Assembly: GCA_900314875.1 (NCBI GenBank)
Contig: OMWX01000002.1
Coordinates: 310,001 to 374,000 of the forward strand
From: an uncultured Actinomycetes bacterium
Lineage (GTDB): Bacteria; Actinomycetota; Actinomycetes; Actinomycetales; Bifidobacteriaceae
Length of the DNA stretch: 64,000 nt
Direction: 5' to 3'
This document shows, in pieces, positions 1 to 10,209 of this stretch; the stretch's first letter is position 1; each line of letters opens with the position of its first letter. The notes under the pieces were generated by a model. It did not search any database and was not told the DNA's origin. It saw only the letters and a list, made by a program, of their open reading frames with translations. Position numbers and translations under genes: made by a program.

Positions 1-1445
1 CAGAAGCAAACGATCGCGTTATATCTGCGCTGCAGTCCACGTTTGAACAGTTCAGAGTAGATGCGAGCGTTGTCGGTTTCCTGCGCGGTCCGTCGGTAAC
101 TCAGTATGAAATCGAACTGGGTTCGGGAGTTAAAGTCGAAAAAGTTACAAATCTGCAAAAAAATATTGCTTATGCTGTCGCGAGTTCTGATGTAAGAATC
201 CTTTCGCCCATTCCCGGCAAATCGGCCATCGGCATTGAAATACCCAATGCAGACAGGGAGATTGTTTATTTGGGCGATGTTTTGCGCTCTGAAACTTTGC
301 GCAGCGATTCGAATCCGATGGTTGTCGGAATCGGAAAAGACGTGGAAGGCAATTTTGTTAAAGCTGATTTGACGAAAATGCCGCATTTGCTCGTCGCCGG
401 AGCTACCGGATCCGGCAAATCAAGTTTTATCAACTCTATGCTTATGTCTCTGATAATGCGCTCTTCTCCGGATCAGGTGCGTCTTATCATGGTGGATCCC
501 AAACGCGTTGAATTAAGCGCGTATGCAGGCATTCCTCATCTGCTGACCCCGATTATCACCGATGCAAAGCGCGCGGCTCAGGCGTTGGAATGGGTTGTAA
601 AAGAAATGGATGCGCGGTACGACGATCTGCAATTCTTCGGATTCAGACATGTGAAAGATTTCAACGAAGCCGTGCGCGCCGGCAAGGTTCACGCTCCTGA
701 AGGAAGCAATCGCAAAGTTGCTCCTTATCCGTACCTGCTTGTGGTTGTCGATGAAATGGCAGACCTTATGATGGTTGCAAAAAATGACGTGGAAAGCTCT
801 ATTCAGCGCATTACTCAGCTTGCGCGCGCAGCCGGAGTTCATTTGGTTCTCGCCACTCAGCGTCCGTCTGTGGATGTAGTCACGGGTCTTATCAAGGCTA
901 ATATCCCCTCTCGACTGGCTTTTGCCACGTCTTCGGCGACCGATTCCCGCGTTATTTTAGATTCTACGGGAGCCGAATCGCTTATCGGGCAGGGGGACGC
1001 TCTTTTCCTTCCGATGGGCGCTGCAAAGCCTTCGCGCATTCAAGGATCATGGGTTACTGAAACCGAAATACGCAAAGCGGTTGAGTTTGCAAGCGGACAA
1101 AGAAAGCCGAAGTATCGCGAGGATATCGCTAAAATGGCTGACGAAGCTGTGCAGAAATCTGTATCTGTCGCGGAAGATATCGGCAATGATATGGACGAGC
1201 TTTTGCAGGCTGCCGAGCTTGTCGTGAGCGCTAATTTCGGTTCCGTGTCAATGCTTCAGCGAAAATTGCGAATCGGTTTCGCAAAAGCCGGAAGGCTTAT
1301 GGATTTGCTCGAATCGCGAGGAATCGTAGGTCCTTCGGAAGGTTCGAAAGCAAGAGAAGTCCTTGTGCAGCCGCAGGATTTGCCTCAGGTTTTGGCTTAT
1401 ATTCGCGGTGAAATTCCTTCTTTGGACGCAAAATCCGAGTCCTGA
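1..1445 (+). CDS. ftsK: DNA translocase FtsK, C-terminal part (5' end outside window)
   Basis: This is the motor and DNA-reading part of the septal DNA translocase that pumps chromosomal DNA through the closing septum. The open frame runs from the window edge (first complete codon at 3), so the gene starts upstream and about 480 codons are visible. The GPSVTQYE segment near nt 110 is typical of the alpha domain. Walker [10 protein letters not shown] lies at about nt 396-422, and Walker B follows as [12 protein letters not shown]. The last ~65 residues form the winged-helix gamma domain that reads polar KOPS sites ([19 protein letters not shown]). The N-terminal membrane domain is not in view. 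Downstream pgsA is separated by 86 nt. Order ftsK-pgsA-cinA-clgR-recA is conserved across actinobacteria. Confidence 0.96.
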   Translation, partial: EANDRVISALQSTFEQFRVDASVVGFLRGPSVTQYEIELGSGVKVEKVTNLQKNIAYAVASSDVRILSPIPGKSAIGIEIPNADREIVYLGDVLRSETLRSDSNPMVVGIGKDVEGNFVKADLTKMPHLLVAGATGSGKSSFINSMLMSLIMRSSPDQVRLIMVDPKRVELSAYAGIPHLLTPIITDAKRAAQALEWVVKEMDARYDDLQFFGFRHVKDFNEAVRAGKVHAPEGSNRKVAPYPYLLVVVDEMADLMMVAKNDVESSIQRITQLARAAGVHLVLATQRPSVDVVTGLIKANIPSRLAFATSSATDSRVILDSTGAESLIGQGDALFLPMGAAKPSRIQGSWVTETEIRKAVEFASGQRKPKYREDIAKMADEAVQKSVSVAEDIGNDMDELLQAAELVVSANFGSVSMLQRKLRIGFAKAGRLMDLLESRGIVGPSEGSKAREVLVQPQDLPQVLAYIRGEIPSLDAKSES

Positions 1446-1531
1446 CCGCTGTGCGGAATTAATTTTGAACAGAGTATTATTGTCATGTAATCCGTTTTTA
1501 ACGGCAGATTTGAACTGAGGGAGCGATTTTT

Positions 1532-2287
1532 ATGAAAAAAGAAAACGGCTTTGCCAGGTCTTCCTCGGATACTGACAAGTCCGGCTTTATTTCTCAAGAA
1601 GCCGTCCGGGCTGTTTCTTCCGCTTCTTCTTTTGAAGCAGAAAACAAAAAAAACGGGTTTTTTTACGGATGGAATGCGCCTGCAAATCTTATTACGTATT
1701 TTCGCCTTGTTTTGTCTGTCGCATTTTTGATTGTGACTTTGAAAGCCGGAACTTACGGATGCAATTCCGTGACGTTAAGATGGATATCATATCTGCTTTT
1801 TGCGATCGCGGCTTTCAGCGACAAGCTGGACGGATATCTTGCAAGAAAATACAATCAGATTACCGAACTGGGCAAGCTGCTTGATCCCATTGCAGACAAA
1901 CTGCTCGTTTGCGGAGGACTTATCGTTCTGTCAATCATGGGAGAGCTCTGGTGGGCTGTTACGATTCTGTTTTTGGTTCGCGAAATCGGAATTACGATTA
2001 TGCGTTTTTTTGCAAAGGACGAGAACGGAAAAGTGATTGCTGCTTCAAAAGCCGGAAAAATGAAAACATTTTTCCAGTGCAGCGCCGTAGGTTTGCTTCT
2101 TATTCCCGTAAATTCGATATTTCCGGGCAATGATGTTCTGTTTGGCAAATATCGGGCAGTATGTTTGGGAATTCTGTTTTTTGCGCTTGTTTTGTGTCTG
2201 TATTCGGGATTCTGCTATGCGGCTGCGGTTTTTAAGAATTCGAAAATTCTTAAAAAGAGCAGAAAAAAGACTGAAATGAAAATCTAA
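1532..2287 (+). CDS. pgsA: CDP-diacylglycerol-glycerol-3-phosphate phosphatidyltransferase-like protein
   Basis: Membrane CDP-alcohol phosphatidyltransferase, probably making phosphatidylglycerophosphate from CDP-diacylglycerol and glycerol-3-phosphate. The complete family signature D-x2-DG-x2-AR-x8-G-x3-D-x3-D is visible: D97, D100, G101, A104, R105, G114, D118, D122. Several hydrophobic segments flank it, ending in a basic tail. Residues 1-45 are a polar, Ser/Lys-rich extension ahead of the NLITYFR start of the domain; it is unusual but preceded by a good ribosome site (GAGGGAGC, 8 nt before the ATG). Substrate choice (glycerol-3-phosphate or inositol-phosphate) cannot be settled from motifs; position between ftsK and cinA matches actinobacterial pgsA. 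Confidence 0.9.
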   Translation: MKKENGFARSSSDTDKSGFISQEAVRAVSSASSFEAENKKNGFFYGWNAPANLITYFRLVLSVAFLIVTLKAGTYGCNSVTLRWISYLLFAIAAFSDKLDGYLARKYNQITELGKLLDPIADKLLVCGGLIVLSIMGELWWAVTILFLVREIGITIMRFFAKDENGKVIAASKAGKMKTFFQCSAVGLLLIPVNSIFPGNDVLFGKYRAVCLGILFFALVLCLYSGFCYAAAVFKNSKILKKSRKKTEMKI

Positions 2288-2342
2288 AACATAGAAACAT
2301 CTGATGTTCAAATGCGGCCGATAATTGAAAAGGACGGGCGAA

Positions 2343-3182
2343 ATGACAGACGGCAGCAGACTTTGCAGCATAAATGAATTGCGCGAAATGATTTGCGAAC
2401 TGATGTGCGATCGCGAATCCGGCTCATCAGGAGAAGCAGATTTTTCGAAAAATGTTTCGGCAGATGGAATTTCAATTTTTTGCGATGAAGCTGCAAAATT
2501 TGCGCTGAATAAATGTCTGAGCGCAAACCTGTATATTTCATGCGCCGAATCGCTTACCGGCGGACTTTTGTCAGACGCATTCGTGCGCATTCCCGGCGCT
2601 TCTGAAGTTTTCCTCGGTTCTGCGGTCACGTATGCGACAGAAGAAAAAATCAGCATGCTGTCTGTTGACAGAACGGTTGCGGAAAAATACGGGGTTGTCA
2701 GCTTTCAAACCGCTAATCTTATGGCGTTGGGAAGTCTGAAATTGTATTCTTCCGCGTCCAAAGACTTTGAGAACCGCGTTATTTCATTGTCGACTACGGG
2801 CGTAGCCGGTCCCGGTTTTCAGGAAGGAAAGCCGGCGGGACTTTTTTATGTCGGCTGCAGCAGAAGCGCAGATTTTTTCAAAGATTTTGTTTTTCAGGAT
2901 TTTGCTTCTTTTTCGCCGGCTGACAAAGCCTGTCGCAGTATAGCGACACCTGAGCTGAAAAAAGCGCAGTCTGACGATAAAGCGCAGTCTGACGGCGATA
3001 TTTTGCAAAATGCGAATCCGGAAAAATCAGATCCGAAAAAAACAAATTCGCAGATTATTGCCGAAGCGTATGAATTCCGATTTTGTTCGCACAAAGAAAA
3101 AGCAGACAGACAAACCGTTCGCAGACTGGCCGTCGCAAATGCTTTGCATGTGCTTTGCGAAACTCTCGTTTTCTTGCGTTAA
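2343..3182 (+). CDS. cinA: CinA C-terminal domain protein (nicotinamide-nucleotide amidohydrolase family)
   Basis: Stand-alone CinA_C/PncC-type domain; the family deamidates nicotinamide mononucleotide in pyridine-nucleotide recycling. Recognisable parts are SCAESLTGGLLSDAF (the conserved Ser/Thr-Gly loop), a PGASEVF-LGSAVTYATE segment and the STTGVAGP loop. The ATG at 2343 is preferred over an in-frame TTG at 2325 because AAAGGAC sits at the right distance before it. A polar stretch of about 45 residues (nt ~2950-3060, rich in Lys, Asp, Ser, Asn) interrupts the domain before its last helix and is not typical of the family. The ~70-residue N-terminus is also variable. Neighbours agree with actinobacterial cinA-clgR-recA. 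Confidence 0.87.
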   Translation: MTDGSRLCSINELREMICELMCDRESGSSGEADFSKNVSADGISIFCDEAAKFALNKCLSANLYISCAESLTGGLLSDAFVRIPGASEVFLGSAVTYATEEKISMLSVDRTVAEKYGVVSFQTANLMALGSLKLYSSASKDFENRVISLSTTGVAGPGFQEGKPAGLFYVGCSRSADFFKDFVFQDFASFSPADKACRSIATPELKKAQSDDKAQSDGDILQNANPEKSDPKKTNSQIIAEAYEFRFCSHKEKADRQTVRRLAVANALHVLCETLVFLR

Positions 3183-3359
3183 TTCTTGTTTTTCACTGTT
3201 TATTCTTAATTTTTCACTGTTTTTCAGTCATTATTTTTGCTTAAAGCATAAATTTTCTTCGCATGCCCTCAGATGATAGAGTTTTACTTGCGGATCGAAA
3301 AATCGGTTGCGCCGATTGGGTTCGCGCCGTTCGGAATTAAATTTCGGAAAGGGTGTGTT

Positions 3360-3890
3360 TTGAAATATTTTCGACTGATTCATTGTGACGATAATTTTTT
3401 GTCTGCCGCAAGGAACAGAGTTTCCGAGGCTCGACGCCGCAGGGAACTTACACCTGAACAGCTTAAAGCGGTGGAGCTTGCAAAAAAGCAGATAATTAAA
3501 GCAAGAAATATAAGAATCGCAAAAGAGAAAATGCGCCGGCTGCGTCTGACAGCATATCGCGACAAGTCGGGTTCGATTGTCGTCGGAAGAACAAATTCCG
3601 ATGTGACGACGTCTCTTTTGCGGTCCGACGGCACAATTGCGATTCGAAAGATTCAGGGAGCCGTTCTTCGCGTTCTGCGCGTTAAAAAAGGTCGGACGCT
3701 GCGCGAAATATCTCAGACTGCGGGAATTTCTCTGGGATACCTGTCCGAGGTGGAAAGAGGACAGAAAGAAGCAAGCTCGGAGCTCTTGGCGTCGATTGCG
3801 CGCGCGTTGGGCGTGAGACTGTCGGATATGCTTGTTTTTGTGGCCGGTCATGTGCGCGAATTGGAAGAAATTTCGTCTGTAGGAAAATAA
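3360..3890 (+). CDS. clgR: ClgR-type XRE-family transcriptional regulator with N-terminal extension
   Basis: DNA-binding regulator of the ClgR/PopR family, known in actinobacteria to activate clp protease and other proteostasis genes. The C-terminal ~75 residues are near-canonical: [20 protein letters not shown] followed by the [12 protein letters not shown] signature. It lies directly before recA as in other actinobacteria. Upstream of the HTH there is a basic, Arg/Lys-rich helical extension of about 100 residues that ClgR proteins normally lack. The TTG at 3360 is chosen because GGAAAGGG lies 6-7 nt before it. The frame is open back to an ATG at 3273 with no good ribosome site, and an internal ATG at 3531 would shorten the extension. 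Start is therefore uncertain. Confidence 0.82.
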   Translation: MKYFRLIHCDDNFLSAARNRVSEARRRRELTPEQLKAVELAKKQIIKARNIRIAKEKMRRLRLTAYRDKSGSIVVGRTNSDVTTSLLRSDGTIAIRKIQGAVLRVLRVKKGRTLREISQTAGISLGYLSEVERGQKEASSELLASIARALGVRLSDMLVFVAGHVRELEEISSVGK

Positions 3891-3984
3891 ATTTTAAAAT
3901 ATTTTTTATTCTTGTTTTCTCTTTTATTCTTGCCGCTTTATCAGATTTTTAACGAAATTTTATTCTAATTGAAGCTCGCTTGTA

Positions 3985-4014
3985 TTCGAATATGTGTTCG
4001 GAATGCTGTATACT
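3985..4014 (+). promoter_or_regulatory. recA promoter with LexA (SOS) box
   Basis: CGAATATGTGTTCG at 3987-4000 matches the Gram-positive LexA box CGAAC-N4-GTTCG with a single mismatch. TATACT at 4009-4014 is a good -10, and TTCGAA (3985-3990) occupies the -35 place with an 18-nt spacer, so LexA binding would block the promoter. The recA start is about 125 nt downstream. LexA itself is not in the window. Confidence 0.75.
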
Positions 4015-4139
4015 CGAAAACAGCTGCTTTCCGCGACGGGGGTTTCATTTATCCACATTTTTGTCGGGGCTTTGAAAATCGTTCGGGAAGAATTTAGTGT
4101 GAGAAGCGGAAAAAGAAAAAACAATAAGGAGGTTTTGCG

Positions 4140-5240
4140 GTGCAAGATTCGAAGAAAGACAACGTGTCTCAAATCGACGCGAGACGTCAGGCTGCTTTGG
4201 ATTCAGCTCTTGCTCAGGTTGAAAAACAGTTCGGAAAAGGTTCGGCAATGCGGCTCGGAGACAAGCCTGTGCAGGAAGTCGACATTATTCCCACGGGTTC
4301 TCTGGCTTTGGATTTGGCATTGGGGATAGGCGGACTTCCGAGAGGAAGAATAGTTGAAGTCTACGGTCCGGAATCATCGGGAAAAACCACTTTGGCGCTG
4401 CATGCGGTAGCGAATGTGCAGAAACGCGGGGGAGTTGCGGCATTTATTGATGCCGAGCATGCTCTCGATCCTGAATACGCAAAAAAACTCGGAGTTGATA
4501 CCGATTCTCTTATAGTATCGCAGCCCGACAGCGGAGAGCAGGCTTTGGAAATTGCGGATATGCTTATCCGTTCCGGCGCCTTGGACGTTATTATTATCGA
4601 TTCCGTGGCAGCTCTTGTGCCCAAAGCGGAAATTGAAGGCGAAATGGGAGACAGTCATGTCGGTCTTCAGGCTCGTCTTATGAGTCAGGCTTTGCGTAAA
4701 ATGACAGGAGCTTTGTTTCAATCGAATACTACGGCGATTTTTATCAATCAGCTTCGAGAGAAAATCGGAGTTTTCTTTGGAAGTCCCGAAACAACTACAG
4801 GCGGAAAGGCCTTAAAGTTTTACTCTTCGGTAAGACTGGATATAAGACGCATTCAGACGCTGAAGAACGGAGATGAGGCAGTGGGCAATCGCACTAAAGT
4901 CAAGATTGTCAAGAACAAAATGGCTCCTCCGTTCAAAACTGCAGAGTTTGACGTTCTCTACGGAGAAGGCATTTCACGCGAAGGTTCGGTTTTGGATATG
5001 GCTTTGCAGACGGGAGACGTGAAGAAATCAGGCTCTTGGTTTACTTATGACGGCGATCAGCTCGGGCAGGGAAGAGAAAATGTAAGGCAATTTCTTAAAG
5101 ATAATCCTGCTCTGACTGACGAAATCGAACATAAAGTCAAAGCAGCTTACGGAATTGAATCGGGCGTTCCCGCGGATTCTCGGGGAGAATCGCAGAAAAC
5201 AGAAGAAAAAACTGTCGGAAAATCGGCTGCGAAAAAGTGA
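4140..5240 (+). CDS. recA: Recombinase A
   Basis: RecA forms filaments on single-stranded DNA, drives homologous strand exchange and triggers LexA self-cleavage. At 366 residues it is normal length and shows no intein. Walker [10 protein letters not shown] is at residues 76-84, Walker [11 protein letters not shown] follows, and loop L2 region appears as [22 protein letters not shown]. The C-terminus is polar and charged as usual. The GTG start at 4140 is fixed by AAGGAGG eight nucleotides upstream. A LexA-type box lies in its promoter (3987-4000). recX follows after 39 nt, so the two are probably co-transcribed. Confidence 0.98.
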   Translation: MQDSKKDNVSQIDARRQAALDSALAQVEKQFGKGSAMRLGDKPVQEVDIIPTGSLALDLALGIGGLPRGRIVEVYGPESSGKTTLALHAVANVQKRGGVAAFIDAEHALDPEYAKKLGVDTDSLIVSQPDSGEQALEIADMLIRSGALDVIIIDSVAALVPKAEIEGEMGDSHVGLQARLMSQALRKMTGALFQSNTTAIFINQLREKIGVFFGSPETTTGGKALKFYSSVRLDIRRIQTLKNGDEAVGNRTKVKIVKNKMAPPFKTAEFDVLYGEGISREGSVLDMALQTGDVKKSGSWFTYDGDQLGQGRENVRQFLKDNPALTDEIEHKVKAAYGIESGVPADSRGESQKTEEKTVGKSAAKK

Positions 5241-5279
5241 TTTTCTGCGGTTTGTTTTGAAAACAAGAAGAATCAAAAA

Positions 5280-5825
5280 ATGATTGATGCCGAAACGTTT
5301 TTGAAATCATACGATTCAGACAGCAATCCTGTCATCGAATCAGTAAACGAATCGAATGCAGAATCAGATAATGAGAATGCGCAAAAATGCCTGCACAGCG
5401 CTTTGCGCATTCTCAATGCTGCCGCGCAGTCGTGCCGTTCTCTTGAGGATAAACTTGAAAAAAAGGGTTTTGACCGCAGGACAGCTGAAAAGACCGTGAC
5501 TGATTTGAAAAAGATCGGTTTTTTGAATGACGAAGCATTTGCTGAAAATATTGTTGACAAATGTCTTAAAAAACATTCCGGAATTATTGCGGTTCGTCAT
5601 GAACTTTTAAGAAAAGGCATAGAGGGCGCCATTGCCGAAAATTTGATTTCGGAAACGATTCGGCAGGATCTGTTCAGAAAATCAGCGTTTGAATTGGCAG
5701 AAACAGTTATTGCGCGAAATCCTGAAGCAAATCGAGAAACGCGACTGAAAAAATTTTGGTCGGCTGCAAAGCGAAAAGGTCATAATTTTGAGACTGCGAA
5801 CGAAGCTGCTCGCGAAATGTTTTGA
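5280..5825 (+). CDS. recX: RecA regulatory protein RecX
   Basis: RecX binds RecA filaments and dampens their activity. The 181-residue protein shows the family's repeated three-helix units: ALRILNAAAQSCRSLEDKL, then KKGFDRRTAEKTVTDLKKIGFLNDEAFAE split over two helices, then a C-terminal unit ending FETANEAAREMF. The first ~35 residues are acidic and Asn/Ser-rich, as often seen in actinobacterial RecX. It follows recA by 39 nt without its own promoter, with only a weak AAGAAG ribosome site before the ATG, consistent with low expression from the recA transcript. The stop lies about 25 nt before the 3' end of the oppositely oriented RNase P RNA gene. Confidence 0.92.
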   Translation: MIDAETFLKSYDSDSNPVIESVNESNAESDNENAQKCLHSALRILNAAAQSCRSLEDKLEKKGFDRRTAEKTVTDLKKIGFLNDEAFAENIVDKCLKKHSGIIAVRHELLRKGIEGAIAENLISETIRQDLFRKSAFELAETVIARNPEANRETRLKKFWSAAKRKGHNFETANEAAREMF

Positions 5826-5849
5826 AACTGAAATCCTTCCAAAAAATAT

Positions 5850-6196
5850 AGCGAGACCTCTTATACCCCGGGTTCTGTCATCCTGAAAGGAAGGACGATC
5901 ATCCATCTGGACCTGACGTTGCCGTCAGGCTCAAGCGGCCTACCCGAAGACTCGAACGAGCAGCTCTTAATGTCTTCTGCTTGGCCTTGCTCCCGATGAG
6001 GCTTGCCATGCGGTTCTTGTTGCCAAAAACCCGGTGGTCTCTTACACCGCCGTTTCACCCTTACCCGACAAGTCGGGCGGTCTGTTCTCTGTTGCGCTTT
6101 CTCTCGGGTCGCCCCGGGCGGACGTTATCCGCCATCGTGCTCTGCGGAGCCCGGAAGTTCCTCAGCTTGCGCCGCGACCGTCAAGAGGTCTCGCAC
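5850..6196 (-). ncRNA. rnpB: RNase P RNA, bacterial type A
   Basis: Catalytic RNA that removes 5' leaders from precursor tRNAs. Read on the minus strand, the ends pair perfectly: GCGAGACCTCTT near 6194-6183 and AAGAGGTCTCGC near 5862-5851 form a 12-bp P1 helix. The conserved core is present: GAGGAACTTCCGGGCTCC shortly after P1, and ACAGAACCCGGGGTATAAG close to the 3' end. Length of about 347 nt fits type A. A run of T follows the 3' end on the minus strand (5846-5841 side). It is transcribed against recX. The several open frames crossing this locus on both strands are not genes. Confidence 0.96.
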
Positions 6197-6409
6197 CAAA
6201 GATATCAGCCGATAAAGACATAAGAACATTTATTGCAAAATATGTTTTGGAGAGGGGAAAAATTTTCTTGCGGAAAACTTAAAATTTATTGTTTTTTAAT
6301 CGTTCCGGCGGCGTTTCTTTTTGAAAAATCGGGTAATATTACAAATATGAACGGCATGGTTGTCGTTTAAAGCACAGCGGTTTATCCGCCCATACTAAGG
6401 AGGGTTCGC

Positions 6410-7060
6410 ATGGAAGTCGTCATTACCGGACGTCATATGCAGGTTAAGCAGAAGTTTCGTGACGTTGTTGAAAGTAAAGTAAGTCGTGTGACCGCTATTG
6501 CTCCTGATGCGCAGCGCGTTCAGGTTGTTTTGACTCATGAGGGAAATCCCCGTCGAGCGGATACCGCTTTGCGAGTGGAGATTACGGTTATTGCAGGTCG
6601 CAATGTAATTCGTGCCGAAGCTTCGGGTGCCGATGCTTTCAGTGCGTTTGATCTTGCGCTGGATAAGCTGACTTTGCGTCTGCGCCGCGTTCGCGACCGT
6701 CGCAAAGATCATCACCGCGGATACTCGGAACTTCCGGCGGAATCAGAGGTTGCAGAGATTAATTCTGTTGAGGAAGAAGAGAAAGAAGAAACCGATGTAA
6801 GCCCGGCTGAAGCAGTTGCGGGAGAATTGGGTCCGGGAGAATCTGTTGAGGTTCAGGTAGGAGAAAGTCCGATTGTTATTCGGCGAAAGCTTCATGTCGC
6901 AGAACCTATGACAATAGATGATGCATTGTATGAGATGGAACTTATCGGTCACGATTTCTTCTTGTTTGTAAATAAGGATTCCGGACGTCCGTCGGTGGTT
7001 TATCGTCGTCACGGATGGAGTTACGGTGTGTTTGAGATTGAGTCTCCCGATAAGGCGTAG
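6410..7060 (+). CDS. hpf: Ribosome hibernation promoting factor, long form
   Basis: Long-form HPF binds the decoding centre and dimerises 70S ribosomes into inactive 100S particles when growth slows. The N-terminal ~100 residues are the S30AE fold (MEVVITGRHMQVKQKFRDVVESK split by sheets and helices). A charged linker rich in Glu follows (residues ~105-150). The C-terminal dimerisation domain begins IVIRRKLHVAEPMT and carries the typical ALYEMELIGHDFFLF and FVNKDSGRPSVVYRR segments. Ribosome site TAAGGAGG is ideal. A strong terminator follows at 7085, so the gene is probably a single-gene unit ahead of secA, the usual actinobacterial neighbour. Confidence 0.95.
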   Translation: MEVVITGRHMQVKQKFRDVVESKVSRVTAIAPDAQRVQVVLTHEGNPRRADTALRVEITVIAGRNVIRAEASGADAFSAFDLALDKLTLRLRRVRDRRKDHHRGYSELPAESEVAEINSVEEEEKEETDVSPAEAVAGELGPGESVEVQVGESPIVIRRKLHVAEPMTIDDALYEMELIGHDFFLFVNKDSGRPSVVYRRHGWSYGVFEIESPDKA

Positions 7061-7084
7061 GAGAGCATAGAAAAATTTAACCGG

Positions 7085-7120
7085 ATGCGGTCCCGGGCAT
7101 TGCACCGGGGCCGCATTTTA
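7085..7120 (+). terminator. Rho-independent-type terminator after hpf
   Basis: ATGCGG-T-CCCGG and CCGGG-G-CCGCAT form a 12-bp stem (one T-G pair) around an 8-nt loop, followed by TTTTA. It separates hpf from secA. Confidence 0.85.
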
Positions 7121-7286
7121 TATTGCGAATCATAAGACAAATACGCGGACGCATGTGCAGTTTTGCAAAAGAAAATTTGTTTAGTTGGCGTTTTATCCTG
7201 TGTTTCGCGTAGTATAAATTTCAGATTTGAGAACGGGCGGTCCGACAGTCCGCCGGGAATTTATAGCTATAAATAAGGGAGTTCAA

Positions 7287-10124
7287 GTGTCAGTTCTGGA
7301 CAAGGCTTTGCGAGTCGGCGAAGGAAAACAGCTTCGCAGACTTAAAGAAGTTGCCGAAGCGGTAAACAATCTCGAAGACAAGATTACGTCTCTGTCTGAT
7401 GAAGATTTGCGCGGCAAAACTGCGGATTTTAAGAAGCGTATCGAAAACGGAGAATCCTTGGATTCGATAATGCCTGAAGCATTCGCGGTTATGCGAGAAG
7501 CGTCGAATCGCGTTCTCGGACAGCGTCATTTTGACGTGCAGCTTATGGGCGGAGCCGCGTTGCATTGGGGAAATATCGCCGAAATGAAAACCGGTGAAGG
7601 AAAGACGCTTGTCGCGACGCTTCCAAGTTATCTTAACGCTTTGGAAGGCAAGGGAGTTCACGTCGTTACCGTCAATGATTATCTTGCCGGATACCAGTCA
7701 GAACTCATGGGTCGAATTTTCCGCTTTTTGGGCATGACTTCAGGATGCATTCTTACAGAGCAGAATCCTGTCGAAAGGTATAAGCAGTACCGCGCAGACG
7801 TGACTTACGGAACCAATAACGAGTTCGGTTTTGATTATTTGCGCGACAACATGGCATGGGAAAGCAAAGACTTGGTTCAGCGCGGACACCGTTTTGCCAT
7901 CGTCGATGAGGTTGATTCGATTCTTATCGACGAAGCTCGAACTCCTCTGATTATTTCCGGACCTGCGGAAGGCGGAGTTTCCCGCTGGTATTCCGAGTTT
8001 GCCGCTCTTGTGCTTAAACTTACTCGCGACGAAGATTATGAAGTCGACGAGAAACGCAAGACCGCCGGAATTTTGGATGCCGGTATTGCGAAGATTGAAG
8101 ATTATCTCGGCATCGACAATCTCTACGAACCCGAGAACACGCCTCTTATCGGTTATCTGAACAATGCTTTGAAAGCAAAAGATCTGTTTGTGCGCGATAA
8201 GGATTACGTCGTAACTCACGGAGAAGTTCTTATCGTTGACGAACATACAGGACGTATTTTGAACGGACGCCGTTACAACGAAGGATTGCATCAGGCGATT
8301 GAAGCGAAAGAACACGTGGAAATCAAGCCTGAAAATCAGACGTTTGCAACAATTACTCTGCAGAATTATTTCCGAATGTATGACAAGCTTGCCGGTATGA
8401 CCGGTACGGCAGAAACAGAAGCTGCCGAGTTTATGAATACCTACAATTTGGGCGTCATTCCTATTCCGACGAACCGTCCGATGCAGCGTATCGACCGGGA
8501 TGATTTCATTTTCCGCACAAACAAGGAAAAGAAAATCGCGATTGTCAATGATGTTGCGAAACGTCATGCAAAGGGACAGCCGGTTTTGCTCGGTACGGCT
8601 TCGGTAGAATCATCAGAAGAAATTTCTTCGCTGCTTTCAGCCGCAGAGATTCCTCACAAAGTTCTTAATGCAAAGCATCACGAGCAGGAAGCAGCGGTTG
8701 TTGCCGTTGCGGGACGAAAAGGAGCAGTTACCGTCGCGACCAACATGGCAGGTCGAGGAACGGATATCATGCTTGGCGGAAACGTTGAATTTTTGGCAGA
8801 TGCCAAGCTTAAAGCAGACGGATATTCTCCTGATGACACTCCTGAAGATTACGAACGTCTTTGGCCTGAAACTCTGAACGAAGTAAAAGCTCAGGTTAAG
8901 GATGAACATGAGGAAGTTATCGAACTTGGCGGTTTGTACGTTTTAGGAACGGAACGTCATGAATCCCGCCGAATTGACAATCAGCTTCGAGGACGTTCGG
9001 GACGTCAGGGAGATCCGGGCGAATCGCGTTTCTACCTGTCTCTTGAGGATCGTCTGATGCGTTTGTTTAACACGCAGCTTGTCGCTCGCGTAATGTCCGA
9101 AGGACTTCCTGAGGGCATGCCTATTGAAGCCAAGAGCGTTTCAAAGGGCGTTCGAAATGCCCAGAAGGCAGTTGAATCCAGAAACTTTGAAATTCGAAAG
9201 AATGTTTTGAAGTATGACGACGTTATGAATAAGCAGAGGACTGTTGTTTATGAAGAGCGTCAGCATGTTCTTAAAGGCGACGACTTGTCTGAAGACATCA
9301 GCCAGTTCCTTTCTTCCACTGTAGCTTCTTACGTGCATAACGCGACGATTGCTTCCGACAAGCCCAAAGATTGGAATTTGGACGAACTTTGGGAAGCTAT
9401 CGACCAGATTTGTCCTTCCGATATCGACAAAGAAGCTGTAACAGAAAAAGCCTCTTCCAAGAAGGGCGACGATGCGCGTCAGATTCTTATTGATGCAATC
9501 GAAGAATCGGCTTCGAAAGCATATAAAGATCGCTGCGAGGGAATCGGAGAAGAAGCAGCGCGTCAGATTGAGCGCCGTGTTGTTCTCGCCGTTTTGGATC
9601 GCAAGTGGCGCGAACATCTTTATGAGATGGACTATCTCAAGGACGGAATCGGTCTGCGCGGAATGGGACAAAGAGATCCTCTCGTCGAATATCAGCGCGA
9701 AGGATTCCAAATGTACAACTCTATGGTTGAAGGAATCAAAGAAGAAGTAATCCAGCTTCTTTTCCACCTTGATATCGCGCAGGTTGCCAGAGCCGAGGCT
9801 GAAGAAGAAGAACAGCGCGCAAACGCACAGGAACAGATTACTTATTCCAACGCTGATGACGACAGTGACAACGGCAATGAAGATATCGACGCAACATTGC
9901 GCGAAATGAACGGTGAAGAAGAAATCAAGTACGGAATTACAGGTCCTGCCCCGATTTCGCACGAAGAAAAAGAAGTTCATGTTTCTGCGCAGGAAGCTAA
10001 AAAGCGCGAGGCACGTTCTCCTTGGGCTGACGGTAAAACATATCCGGGAACTTCCAAGAACGAACCTTGTCCGTGCGGTTCTGAGCGCAAATACAAGATG
10101 TGTCACGGACATAACGAAGAATAA
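7287..10124 (+). CDS. secA: Preprotein translocase ATPase SecA
   Basis: Motor ATPase that threads unfolded preproteins through SecYEG. The GTG at 7287 is chosen (945 residues) because AAGGGAG lies six nucleotides upstream and [12 protein letters not shown] is the usual actinobacterial SecA1 N-terminus; a TTG further up at 7227 has no ribosome site. Walker [10 protein letters not shown] is at about residues 99-107 and the [15 protein letters not shown]alker B follows. The helicase motif NMAGRGTDI and the [10 protein letters not shown] motif are intact. The protein ends with the zinc-binding SEC-C motif ([14 protein letters not shown]), which is retained although some actinobacterial SecA1 proteins lose it. 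Next comes trpD on the same strand. Confidence 0.97.
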   Translation: MSVLDKALRVGEGKQLRRLKEVAEAVNNLEDKITSLSDEDLRGKTADFKKRIENGESLDSIMPEAFAVMREASNRVLGQRHFDVQLMGGAALHWGNIAEMKTGEGKTLVATLPSYLNALEGKGVHVVTVNDYLAGYQSELMGRIFRFLGMTSGCILTEQNPVERYKQYRADVTYGTNNEFGFDYLRDNMAWESKDLVQRGHRFAIVDEVDSILIDEARTPLIISGPAEGGVSRWYSEFAALVLKLTRDEDYEVDEKRKTAGILDAGIAKIEDYLGIDNLYEPENTPLIGYLNNALKAKDLFVRDKDYVVTHGEVLIVDEHTGRILNGRRYNEGLHQAIEAKEHVEIKPENQTFATITLQNYFRMYDKLAGMTGTAETEAAEFMNTYNLGVIPIPTNRPMQRIDRDDFIFRTNKEKKIAIVNDVAKRHAKGQPVLLGTASVESSEEISSLLSAAEIPHKVLNAKHHEQEAAVVAVAGRKGAVTVATNMAGRGTDIMLGGNVEFLADAKLKADGYSPDDTPEDYERLWPETLNEVKAQVKDEHEEVIELGGLYVLGTERHESRRIDNQLRGRSGRQGDPGESRFYLSLEDRLMRLFNTQLVARVMSEGLPEGMPIEAKSVSKGVRNAQKAVESRNFEIRKNVLKYDDVMNKQRTVVYEERQHVLKGDDLSEDISQFLSSTVASYVHNATIASDKPKDWNLDELWEAIDQICPSDIDKEAVTEKASSKKGDDARQILIDAIEESASKAYKDRCEGIGEEAARQIERRVVLAVLDRKWREHLYEMDYLKDGIGLRGMGQRDPLVEYQREGFQMYNSMVEGIKEEVIQLLFHLDIAQVARAEAEEEEQRANAQEQITYSNADDDSDNGNEDIDATLREMNGEEEIKYGITGPAPISHEEKEVHVSAQEAKKREARSPWADGKTYPGTSKNEPCPCGSERKYKMCHGHNEE

Positions 10125-10167
10125 TTGACGATTATTCGAATGCTTTGCGCAAACAAAGCAGGTATAG

Positions 10168-10209
10168 TGCAAAAGGCGAAGTTTCTTAGTCGTTGCTTTG
10201 CCTTTTGCA
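10168..10209 (+). terminator. Possible terminator hairpin after secA
   Basis: TGCAAAAGGC-GAAG (10168-10181) pairs with CTTT-GCCTTTTGCA (10196-10209): ten perfect pairs plus four with one wobble, 14-nt loop. No clean T-run follows, so it may be a weak terminator or a processing hairpin between secA and trpD. Confidence 0.45.

Noticed and set aside
280..330. tRNA-like TTCGAATCC string
   Set aside because: It lies within the ftsK reading frame and no cloverleaf arms can be drawn around it. No tRNA gene was recognised anywhere in the window.
5861..6282. Several open frames on both strands
   Set aside because: They lie across the RNase P RNA gene, whose P1 helix and conserved core are clear; their translations show no family features.
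7740..8567. 275-codon minus-strand open frame
   Set aside because: Antisense of the SecA motor domain; the sense frame carries all motifs.
9141..10172. 343-codon minus-strand open frame
   Set aside because: Antisense of secA, with no ribosome site and no recognisable domain.
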